Source: Arcobacter cloacae (GTDB lineage: Bacteria; Campylobacterota; Campylobacteria; Campylobacterales; Arcobacteraceae). From it: a stretch of 64,000 nt of DNA. Below are positions 56,721 to 64,000 of the stretch, piece by piece. The translations under genes were made by a program, and so were the position numbers. The stretch lies in NCBI RefSeq assembly GCF_013201935.1, contig NZ_CP053833.1, positions 2,108,001 through 2,172,000 of the forward strand, written 5' to 3'. The notes under the pieces were generated by a model that saw only the letters and a list, made by a program, of their open reading frames with translations, had not been told where the DNA came from and ran no database searches. Position 1 is the first letter of the stretch. Every line of letters begins with the position of its first letter.

Positions 56721-58416
56721 TTTCCACCAATACTTCTTGATACATAGCTGAAAATGAACTCTCGTCTTCATCATTTGGAGTTAGATAGTTTACATTTTTA
56801 TTTCCAGCGTAAAAAAATGCACAATTATCTTTTATATTATCATCTATTTTCACAATAAATTTTGCACTTCCATATTTTGAAGAGATAAGAACTTCATCTT
56901 CTTCTTTAAAATTAGAACTTGAATGTAAATAAACAAAATCGTCATTTGCAAACTGAGAATTTAAAGAGTTTTTATTTTTTGCAGTTATTAAATAAAAATT
57001 CTCAGAAGTTTTCTCTTTGTAAAGTGGCTCGATATCAAGTTCATCTAAAAATTCAAATGTCTCAAACTCTTCAACTTTTGGTTTATGATTTATATAATAT
57101 GAAATTATTTCATCTTCATCTTTTAATTTTTCAAAACTAAACTTTTCAAGTAAATAGTTTGTCAATTCATATTCACTTATAGTTTGTGGATTTTTTTCTT
57201 CTACAACTTCTGAAATAGCTTTTAATTCATGTCCATAAGATAATCTAACATCTTTTTTTGATAAAAATGAACTTGAAGGAATTATCAAATCAGCATATTC
57301 ACATGTATCATTGTATGTTGTTCCAAAATATACCACAAATGGATTTTTTAAACCTTCAATAACTTTTTTAGTATTTGGATGAGAAATAACTGGATTTGCA
57401 CCTTGAATAAAAACTAATTCATAAGAATTAAAATCAATTTTTGGAATAGAAACTTTTTTATTTGTTCCTTTTACTTCAAATTGTTTTTCATAACCATAAG
57501 ATGAATTTGATAAATACCAAACTCCACCTGCATCTTTTTTATGAACTCCTATATATGCGGCAAAAGAGTCTATACATCTCATAATTGAAGCACCTTCAAA
57601 ATATTTTTGAACACCAAGTCCAATAACAAATGCTACACTTTTATTTTCAATCAAATCTATAAAGTCATTAACTTGCGATAAAGGAACTCCTGTTGTTGCT
57701 TCATAAGAAACAACTGGTCTATTTCTTGTTATATCAAAAAACCAATCAGCGTTATTTCCATACTCTTCTATAAAATCTTTATCTTCTAAATCTTGCATAT
57801 TAACAAATCTTGTAAATAATAAAGCTAATTCATAATCTGTCTTCGGATTTATTTGCATATGAATTTTAGATTTTTTAGCAATTGGCGTACATATTGGATC
57901 TATTGTTACAAATGTTTTATCTTTTACAAGATTATATAAATGAGGAGAAGTAACACTAAAATTTCTACCCCAAACTACAATAACATCTGCATTTATTAAT
58001 TTTTCTAAAGGTGGATTAACTACATTTTGTCTTCCTTGCTCAATTCCAACTCCACCACCTCCATCACACAAACTACCTCTTGTCAAAGAAGAACCATATA
58101 AACTAAAAAACTTTTTGGGTGCGCTTTGCATGACTCCTAGATTTCCACTACCTTTATAAAATAGCGTTTTTGAAGGAGTAGTATTTTTTAATTTATCTAC
58201 TAAAATAGATAAACCTGTTTCTAAACTTATCTCTTCATTTTGAAAATATGATTTTTCTAATTTCTCTTCTTTTAATAAATTGGCAAACTTTACACAAAGT
58301 TTGCCATCTGTTGTTTTATGCTCTTTTGAACCTTTTATTGTGCCATCTTGTAATTTTTCTGCTTGACAAGCATCATAACAATCTAAAGGACAAGCTACTT
58401 TATTATTTGAATTCAA
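56707..58416 (-). CDS. Molybdopterin-dependent oxidoreductase (short form)
   Basis: This 569-residue protein lacks a Tat signal and is probably cytoplasmic. A 4Fe-4S motif, CPLDCYDACQAEK and later GKLCVKF, opens the N-terminus. RGSLCDGGGG is the likely Mo-ligand region, and VVWGRNFSVTSPHLY and ANPVISHPNTKK are MGD-binding segments. The C-terminal barrel is shorter than in FdhF-type enzymes. The substrate is unknown. It overlaps the HlyD-like gene by 14 bases. Confidence 0.82.
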   Translation of the reverse strand: MNSNNKVACPLDCYDACQAEKLQDGTIKGSKEHKTTDGKLCVKFANLLKEEKLEKSYFQNEEISLETGLSILVDKLKNTTPSKTLFYKGSGNLGVMQSAPKKFFSLYGSSLTRGSLCDGGGGVGIEQGRQNVVNPPLEKLINADVIVVWGRNFSVTSPHLYNLVKDKTFVTIDPICTPIAKKSKIHMQINPKTDYELALLFTRFVNMQDLEDKDFIEEYGNNADWFFDITRNRPVVSYEATTGVPLSQVNDFIDLIENKSVAFVIGLGVQKYFEGASIMRCIDSFAAYIGVHKKDAGGVWYLSNSSYGYEKQFEVKGTNKKVSIPKIDFNSYELVFIQGANPVISHPNTKKVIEGLKNPFVVYFGTTYNDTCEYADLIIPSSSFLSKKDVRLSYGHELKAISEVVEEKNPQTISEYELTNYLLEKFSFEKLKDEDEIISYYINHKPKVEEFETFEFLDELDIEPLYKEKTSENFYLITAKNKNSLNSQFANDDFVYLHSSSNFKEEDEVLISSKYGSAKFIVKIDDNIKDNCAFFYAGNKNVNYLTPNDEDESSFSAMYQEVLVEIELS

Positions 58417-59110
58417 TTTTCACCAACCTTGAAAAATTATCTACATTATCTAAAACCAATTCAACTTTATAAGATGAGATATTTACAGAATCAGCTACAT
58501 CATAAATCTTAGAAATTTTAACATCACTTTTTTCACCATCTAAATATATCTCTTTATTTTTTATCTCATTTATTGATGCAATTGGAACAAAAATCTCTAG
58601 TTTTCCTTTTGATAAATCTTTAGCTTCATACAATAAAGTTCCAGGATTTACATAATCCCCCTCTTTTACAGATATATTATAGATATAATTTGATTTTTCA
58701 ATCAATTTTTTATTTGAAATAGTATCTTTTAAACCCTCTATTTTAATTATCATATCAGCCTTTGAAGACTCTAAATTAATAACTTTTAATTTTTGTGTGT
58801 CTTTTTCAAACTCTGATTTTGAAGATACTTGATTTAATCTATTGTAATTATTATTTTCGATTTTTAACATCTCATCAATATATTTTAATTTATTTCTTGA
58901 TTGTTCTAACTCTACTTTATTTACAACTGAATCAATCTCAATAACTACAGAATTATTAGCTTTTGAACCCTCAAGCTTAGAGTTTGAAAATATTACTTTT
59001 CCAGAAACTGCTGATTTTACTTCATAACTTTCAATTGGTTCTAATTTTGCATAATATTCATTTGCGAATATAGAACTTATAAATAATAAACAAAGCCATA
59101 CTATTTTCAT
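58403..59110 (-). CDS. HlyD-like periplasmic adaptor protein (short)
   Basis: This 235-residue protein has signal peptide MKIVWLCLLFISSIFA. The lipoyl-like half-motifs are SYEVKSAVSGKVIF and VKEGDYVNPGTLLYEA, with a coiled-coil hairpin (LEQSRNKLKYIDEML to KLIEKS) between them. A beta domain ends the protein. The layout is a compact membrane-fusion protein, but no efflux pump gene is adjacent. It lies 10 bases after batD and overlaps the molybdenum-enzyme gene. Confidence 0.75.
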   Translation of the reverse strand: MKIVWLCLLFISSIFANEYYAKLEPIESYEVKSAVSGKVIFSNSKLEGSKANNSVVIEIDSVVNKVELEQSRNKLKYIDEMLKIENNNYNRLNQVSSKSEFEKDTQKLKVINLESSKADMIIKIEGLKDTISNKKLIEKSNYIYNISVKEGDYVNPGTLLYEAKDLSKGKLEIFVPIASINEIKNKEIYLDGEKSDVKISKIYDVADSVNISSYKVELVLDNVDNFSRLVKIEFK

Positions 59111-59120
59111 AAATTTTTCC

Positions 59121-60581
59121 TTATAATTTTAAATTTTTTAATACTTTTAAAATCTCTTTTTTTAAAGATTTAAAATCCTCATCTTTTTCAAGTTTTAATA
59201 TCAATTCATCCAATTTTGAATCTACTTTTAAATAAATAGCTAAAATTTTTATCAACTCTTCTTTGGATTTTGAACTTGAAACTCTTTTAGTCAAAGGACT
59301 ATTTTTATACTCTTTTTTTTGCTTTGAATTTATAACATAAAAATATAAACTTATAATTAATAAACAAAAAACTACTCCTAAAATAAAAAATAAAACTCTT
59401 TGTTTTAATATAGAGATTTCAACAACCTGTTTTGTTAAATCCTCATTTTGCTTCTCTATTTTTATCTCTTTTTGTAAAAGAGTCTCTTTTGTATCATTTG
59501 ATAAAATCTCTATATAAAAACTATTTGTATTTTTTTTGATAACTTCTTTTCTGTTTTTATCAAAATATTCTAACTGTAAAGCAGGTATTTCAAAACTTCT
59601 ATCAGAAATTAATAAAAAAGTTTTTTCATACTCTCCAACATACTCATTTTCTGAAATCTTTGTTTTAATAATAGGCTTATTTTCATATATAGTAATATCC
59701 GTCAAGGGAAGTTTTATATCAGGAATATCATCAATATTTCCATTTCCTTTTATTTTTAGTTTATAAGATACCGCTTCTCCTACTTTTACTTTTTGTTTAT
59801 CTACACTTGATTCAATTTTAAAATCACCAACTAATGTTATATTATTTGGTAATTCTTTAATATTTAAGTTTAACTCATTTGAATATATTTTTAACACTTT
59901 TGTAGATGAAAAAAAAGATTTATGACTATCATCTAAAATTTGAACATTCAAAGATAAAGGTTCTATCTTCTTTATATCTTTATTTAAAGGAGTCAATAAA
60001 AAACTAAGTTCAATTACATTATATTCACCCTCTTCATAACTTTTAGATTCCTCAATTTGTTTGTACCAAAAATCTTTAAAATTTGGTTTATCAAGTGATA
60101 AATCAACTATTTGCATATTTTTCTTATACTTAAAAACAACTTTTAATATAAAATTCTCATTTACATAAAACTCATTTTTTTCACTATTTATTGATAAATC
60201 AAAAATAGAAGAGATAGTTTTTGAAGGATTTTCTATTATTATATTTTTTTCAGAAGTTATATACTCAATACCATCTATTACAAAATTAAGAGAAGGGAAA
60301 AGAAAACTTTTTGTTGGTTCAAAAGAGTAAGTCTTTTTTATAGCTTTTACTATTTTGCCATTTGTAAAACTTGTGGAAATATTAGTTGATATTTCCTGAA
60401 CTATATTTCCATCAATATTACTAAAATCTGGAAAATAATCAATATTTTCACCTATAAGTTCTATTGTAAAATTAAATCTTTCCCCCTTTGTACCTTTGTC
60501 ATTCATACTTAAATTTACATTAGCAAATAAAGAATAGAAAAAAAGAGATTGTAGTAATAAAAAGAGTTTAATTATTTTCAT
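59121..60581 (-). CDS. batD: BatD family protein
   Basis: This 486-residue protein has signal peptide MKIIKLFLLLQSLFFYSLFA. Several beta-sandwich domains include FKIESSVDKQKVKVGEAVSYKLKIKG (shortened here to KVKVGEAVSYKLKI). One membrane helix lies near residue 395-415, and a short cytoplasmic tail follows. BatD belongs to the Bat aerotolerance operon with von Willebrand-type proteins; its exact role is not settled. The other bat genes are not in this window, and here it follows flhA by one base. Confidence 0.82.
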   Translation of the reverse strand: MKIIKLFLLLQSLFFYSLFANVNLSMNDKGTKGERFNFTIELIGENIDYFPDFSNIDGNIVQEISTNISTSFTNGKIVKAIKKTYSFEPTKSFLFPSLNFVIDGIEYITSEKNIIIENPSKTISSIFDLSINSEKNEFYVNENFILKVVFKYKKNMQIVDLSLDKPNFKDFWYKQIEESKSYEEGEYNVIELSFLLTPLNKDIKKIEPLSLNVQILDDSHKSFFSSTKVLKIYSNELNLNIKELPNNITLVGDFKIESSVDKQKVKVGEAVSYKLKIKGNGNIDDIPDIKLPLTDITIYENKPIIKTKISENEYVGEYEKTFLLISDRSFEIPALQLEYFDKNRKEVIKKNTNSFYIEILSNDTKETLLQKEIKIEKQNEDLTKQVVEISILKQRVLFFILGVVFCLLIISLYFYVINSKQKKEYKNSPLTKRVSSSKSKEELIKILAIYLKVDSKLDELILKLEKDEDFKSLKKEILKVLKNLKL

Positions 60582-60582
60582 T

Positions 60583-62694
60583 TTAGAACTCTAAAGTTCC
60601 TTCTATTGCAAAATTTGCCCTTGAATCAAGTTCTGCGTGGGATAAAACAGATACTTGTAAACCAAATTTCTCATAAATTTCTGAGATTCTTTTTCTTAAA
60701 ACAGGATCTACAACCATACATATTTTTGAGAAACCTTTTGCTTCAACGGTATCAAGAAGTTGCTTTGTTTTTGTAACAAGATTATTAATCTCTGCAATTG
60801 AAAGCATCAATTGAGAAACTCCATGATGTTCTTGAAGTTTTCCAATAAACTGCTGTTCTAAATCTGGTTTAATTGTAACTATGTGTAAAACTCCATCCGT
60901 ATCTTTAAACTTTTGAGTTATTAATCTATAAAGTTTTGCCCTTACATGCTCAAGCAATATTTCAGGAGCTTTAGTAAACTCAGCAATATCAGCAACAGCT
61001 TCAATAATAGTTAACATATCAACAATTGGTATTTTTTCATGTAATAAATCTTTACAAACTTTTAGTAAAGATCCATAAGAAGTAACTTTCATAGCCTCTT
61101 CAATAACAATAGGGAAATCTTTTTTCAATCTTTCAACAATATCAACGATATCTTGTCTTGTTATAATATCTTCAGCATGACGTTTAATAATTTCTGAAAT
61201 ATGTGTTGAGATAATTGTAGGGGCATCAACAACTGTAAAACCTTTCATTAAAGCTTCTTCTTTTAATTCAGGAGTTATCCATGTAGCATCAAGATTAAAA
61301 ACAGGTTCTTTTACATGTAAACCTGTTAATTTTTCATTTCCTAATCCCCCCATGGCAAGAAGCTTATCAACTTCAATTCTTCCCTTTACTAAAGGAATTC
61401 TTTTTAAATATAATTGATACTCATTTGCTCCTAAATTAGCATCATCAGAGATTCTAATTTGAGGAATTATAAATCCTAACTCACTTGCAATATTTTTTCT
61501 AATTGCTTTTATTTTATCAAGTAATTCAGAATTTCCTTGAACAAGTTGTAATAATCTAATTCCAAGTTTTAACTCTAAAACTTCTAATTTCATAATATTT
61601 TCGATTGTTTGTCCCTCATCAGGAACAGCCATACTTTTTTTCTTATCTTTTAAAGTTGACACATTTTCATCAATTTTTGCTTTTGCAGGTTCTGCCTTAA
61701 AGAGTCTTGTTAATACATTATCTTTTTGACTCTCTATCATACTTATAACATAACCTATGAAAATCATTAAAAGACCCATAACCATCAAAATACCAGTTGG
61801 GAATCCTGGTACAAAACCAAATAGTACCATTCCCATACCAACTAACATTAAAGATTTACTATCTTTAATAAGCTGATTAACTGATTGATTTGCAAATCTT
61901 TCCTCATCCATATTTGAACGAGTAATAATAATAGCTGTTGCTGTAGATAAAATAAGTGCTGGAATTTGTGCAACTAATCCATCACCAATAGTTAAAATTG
62001 TATAAATTTCACCTGATTGTGCAACCGTCATGTCATGTTGAAAAAGTCCTATTAATAAACCACCAACTAGATTAACCATAGTAATTATAATACCAGCGAC
62101 AGCATCACCTTTTACAAATTTTGATGATCCATCCATCGCTCCATAAAAATTTGCTTCAGATATTAAAGACTTTCGTCTTTCTTGTGCTTCTTTATCATCA
62201 ATAAATCCAGCATTTAAATCAGCATCAATTGCCATTTGTTTTCCAGGCATAGAATCAAGTGTAAATCTTGCAGTTACCTCAGCAACCCTTGTAGCACCTT
62301 TTGTTACAACCATAAAATTAATCAAAACCAATATGATAAATACGATTATACCAATAACCATATCTCCACCAACAACAAACTCTCCAAAGGCTGAAATTAT
62401 TGAACTTACAGCTTCAGGACCATTATGTCCTTCACTTAAAATAGACCTTGTCGTTGCAATATTTAAGGCCAAACGAAATAGTGCTAGAATCAAAATAAGT
62501 GTTGGAAAAGTAGTTAAATCTGATGGCTTTTGAATATACAAAGAGATTAATAAAATCAATAAAGATAAAGACAAAGATATAATCAAAAAGAAATCTAAAA
62601 CTCCCTTTGGTAAAGGTACAATTATAATTGCAAGTATAGAAATAAACAGTGCAACAACAATTAAATCTTTTGAAAATATCTTTTTTATGTTCAT
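60583..62694 (-). CDS. flhA: Flagellar biosynthesis protein FlhA
   Basis: This 703-residue protein matches FlhA. Eight N-terminal helices contain LILALFRLALNIATTR, and the cytoplasmic FHIPEP-type loop is VTARFTLDSMPGKQMAIDADLNAG. The C-terminal cytoplasmic domain (about 345-703) binds export chaperones and contains DLLHEKIPIVDMLTI. It forms the export gate of the flagellar type III system. It follows flgL by 22 bases. Confidence 0.97.
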   Translation of the reverse strand: MNIKKIFSKDLIVVALFISILAIIIVPLPKGVLDFFLIISLSLSLLILLISLYIQKPSDLTTFPTLILILALFRLALNIATTRSILSEGHNGPEAVSSIISAFGEFVVGGDMVIGIIVFIILVLINFMVVTKGATRVAEVTARFTLDSMPGKQMAIDADLNAGFIDDKEAQERRKSLISEANFYGAMDGSSKFVKGDAVAGIIITMVNLVGGLLIGLFQHDMTVAQSGEIYTILTIGDGLVAQIPALILSTATAIIITRSNMDEERFANQSVNQLIKDSKSLMLVGMGMVLFGFVPGFPTGILMVMGLLMIFIGYVISMIESQKDNVLTRLFKAEPAKAKIDENVSTLKDKKKSMAVPDEGQTIENIMKLEVLELKLGIRLLQLVQGNSELLDKIKAIRKNIASELGFIIPQIRISDDANLGANEYQLYLKRIPLVKGRIEVDKLLAMGGLGNEKLTGLHVKEPVFNLDATWITPELKEEALMKGFTVVDAPTIISTHISEIIKRHAEDIITRQDIVDIVERLKKDFPIVIEEAMKVTSYGSLLKVCKDLLHEKIPIVDMLTIIEAVADIAEFTKAPEILLEHVRAKLYRLITQKFKDTDGVLHIVTIKPDLEQQFIGKLQEHHGVSQLMLSIAEINNLVTKTKQLLDTVEAKGFSKICMVVDPVLRKRISEIYEKFGLQVSVLSHAELDSRANFAIEGTLEF

Positions 62695-62716
62695 ATACTA
62701 AATTTATTTTTGCTAG

Positions 62717-63862
62717 TTAATTCATAAAATTAACTAGCGACAATTGATTTGTTTTACTTATTGTTGAATACAACGCAGTATAAGTTAATTCTAAAGCTTT
62801 TGCTTTTACTGCAACTTCTGTTAAATTAGCAGCCCCTAATTCTTGAGATAAAATATTTAATTGTGTCAATTTTGAACTAACCCTATCTAATGAATTTTCA
62901 AATATCTTATTTTTACTTCCTAGTTCTGCATGAGCAACATTCACATCATCAAAAGCTTTTTTTACATTTTCTAAACCTTTACCTATCAACTCTCTTGATT
63001 GAGTATCTGATATTGGATTTCCTGCTGAATCAACTTTATTTAAAGCATTTATAACATCATCTAACATATTAAAAATTGTAGTTTTTGCTTCAAATTTTGT
63101 TCCATTTGAAAAAGTATTTGGAATATTAACTGAATATGTATTTGTAGCAGGATCTAAATTAACAGGTGTTAATGTTTCTGAAGTAACATTACCATCTAAA
63201 TCATATTTTGTTAATGTATCATTTGTTGGAGAATTTAATTTCCACTCATTTCCATCTTGATCTATGATTCTATCATTTTGTTTAAAAGTTAAATCCTGAC
63301 CTTTTAAAGCTGTTGAAGAACTATACATCATAGAATCAAACCCATTGATTCCTCTTTCTCTATATGAACCCTCTTCTACAGCAACTCTTCTTAATTTATT
63401 ATCTCCTTGATAAATTATTTCACCAGCTGAATTTTTCTCAAAAGGTTTTATCGCTGAATTTGAACCTGAGAATACATATTCTCCTTCAACTTGTGTATTT
63501 GCTAAATCATAAAGATTTTCTTTCATACCAGCAATATTTAAAGCAATTGCTTTTAAACCGTCATTACTTGTAGTATCAGTATTTGCTTTTATTAATTCAG
63601 CATTAATATACTCAAGAATATTTTTTATCTCTTTCATTGTTGAATCAGAAGTATTGTTTTGAATTTTAGTTCTTTCTATTTGCGTTTTTAACCCTTCAAA
63701 AGTTCTAATTTTATCATCAACTACCAATTCTCTAGAGTAAAGAACTGAATCATCGCTACCATCTTGCAACTTCTTACCAGTAGCTGCTTGATATGAAAGT
63801 TTTTGTTGTAAACTATCTAAATTTTTTAATCTATACATAGTTTGATCTATTTGACTAATCAT
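62717..63862 (-). CDS. flgL: Flagellar hook-associated protein 3 (FlgL)
   Basis: This 381-residue protein has the flagellin-like N-terminal helix ISQIDQTMYRLKNLDSLQ and the matching C-terminal helices ending ALYSTISKTNQLSLVNFMN. The NGEY-like VEGEYVFSGSNSAIKPF is the HAP3 signature. It forms the hook-filament junction with FlgK. Its ATG overlaps the fliI stop (ATGA). Confidence 0.88.
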   Translation of the reverse strand: MISQIDQTMYRLKNLDSLQQKLSYQAATGKKLQDGSDDSVLYSRELVVDDKIRTFEGLKTQIERTKIQNNTSDSTMKEIKNILEYINAELIKANTDTTSNDGLKAIALNIAGMKENLYDLANTQVEGEYVFSGSNSAIKPFEKNSAGEIIYQGDNKLRRVAVEEGSYRERGINGFDSMMYSSSTALKGQDLTFKQNDRIIDQDGNEWKLNSPTNDTLTKYDLDGNVTSETLTPVNLDPATNTYSVNIPNTFSNGTKFEAKTTIFNMLDDVINALNKVDSAGNPISDTQSRELIGKGLENVKKAFDDVNVAHAELGSKNKIFENSLDRVSSKLTQLNILSQELGAANLTEVAVKAKALELTYTALYSTISKTNQLSLVNFMN

Positions 63863-64000
63863 TGTAAAACCTTTCTAAAATTGGCAATGGTTTCATTAAA
63901 ATCAAAAAGCTTTTGAGAATCTTGAACCAAAAATTCTCTTATTTGCTCTTTTTTTGCCATTGCATTGTCAAGTTCCGGATCCATACCTGTTTTGTATGCA
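63859..64000 (-). CDS. fliI: Flagellum-specific ATP synthase FliI, C-terminal end
   Basis: Only the last 46 codons are in the window: AYKTGMDPELDNAMAKK, then a helical tail, with TGA at 63859-63861. The Tyr-Lys-x-Gly-x-Asp pattern followed by an alternating helix is the normal FliI C-terminus. FliI is the ATPase of flagellar export. It overlaps flgL. Confidence 0.78.
   Translation of the reverse strand, partial: AYKTGMDPELDNAMAKKEQIREFLVQDSQKLFDFNETIANFRKVLQ

Noticed and set aside
56721-56774. Longer N-terminus for the MFS transporter
   Set aside because: It overlaps the oxidoreductase gene more, is charged and lacks a ribosome site; TTG at 56720 follows GGTGGA.

Overview
This is a low-GC chromosomal segment from a bacterium of the Arcobacter group (Campylobacterota). 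That placement rests on the AT-rich base composition, the gene order tlyA-ribF-cmoA, an HpKchA-like potassium channel, a PgbA-type plasminogen-binding protein beside glcD, the flagellar genes and the rRNA sequences. The species cannot be told from the window.

Region 1 (1-12863, minus strand) is one end of a surface-polysaccharide locus. Transcription starts at an extended -10 promoter before rmlA and runs leftwards. It passes through dTDP-L-rhamnose synthesis (rmlA, rmlC, rmlD, rmlB), with a PIN toxin-antitoxin pair wedged between rmlD and rmlB. It then crosses an unusual sugar-acid module (HpcH/HpaI-type aldolase, two tandem NeuA-like CMP-sugar transferases, HAD phosphatase), a Wzx flippase, three glycosyltransferase-type proteins, an acetyltransferase and a Wzy-like polymerase cut by the window edge.

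Region 2 (13038-31605) holds housekeeping genes. They are ribH-nusB-pyrF, a tRNA-Ser/tRNA-Met pair, a patch of decayed toxin-antitoxin and nucleotidyltransferase genes, kdsA with a K+ channel, murA, a secretin, tlyA-ribF-cmoA-bcp, a plasminogen-binding-like protein, glcD and a YihY-family membrane protein.

Region 3 (31606-38353, minus strand) contains a decayed integrase next to a degenerate tRNA-Thr, then a complete rRNA operon: consensus promoter, boxA, 16S, tRNA-Ile, tRNA-Ala, 23S, 5S, terminator. Long inverted repeats that loop out 16S and 23S are directly visible.

Region 4 (38437-51149) has a lipoprotein cytochrome c, clpA/clpS and bioD. It also carries a metabolic cluster built from three CitE/HpcH-type lyase domains (one fused to an AMP-forming acyl-CoA synthetase), a mesaconyl-CoA-hydratase-type MaoC protein and a class I fumarase. 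This cluster is the strongest candidate for an undescribed pathway. It looks suited to linking glyoxylate plus propionyl-CoA with mesaconate/citramalate-type C5 acids.

Region 5 (51154-64000) has a CZB-domain chemotaxis receptor, mscL, and a long minus-strand run: fliI (partial), flgL, flhA, batD, an HlyD-like protein, a molybdopterin oxidoreductase, an MFS transporter, a small protein and a flavin reductase. All functional statements come from motifs recognised by eye; no database search was run.
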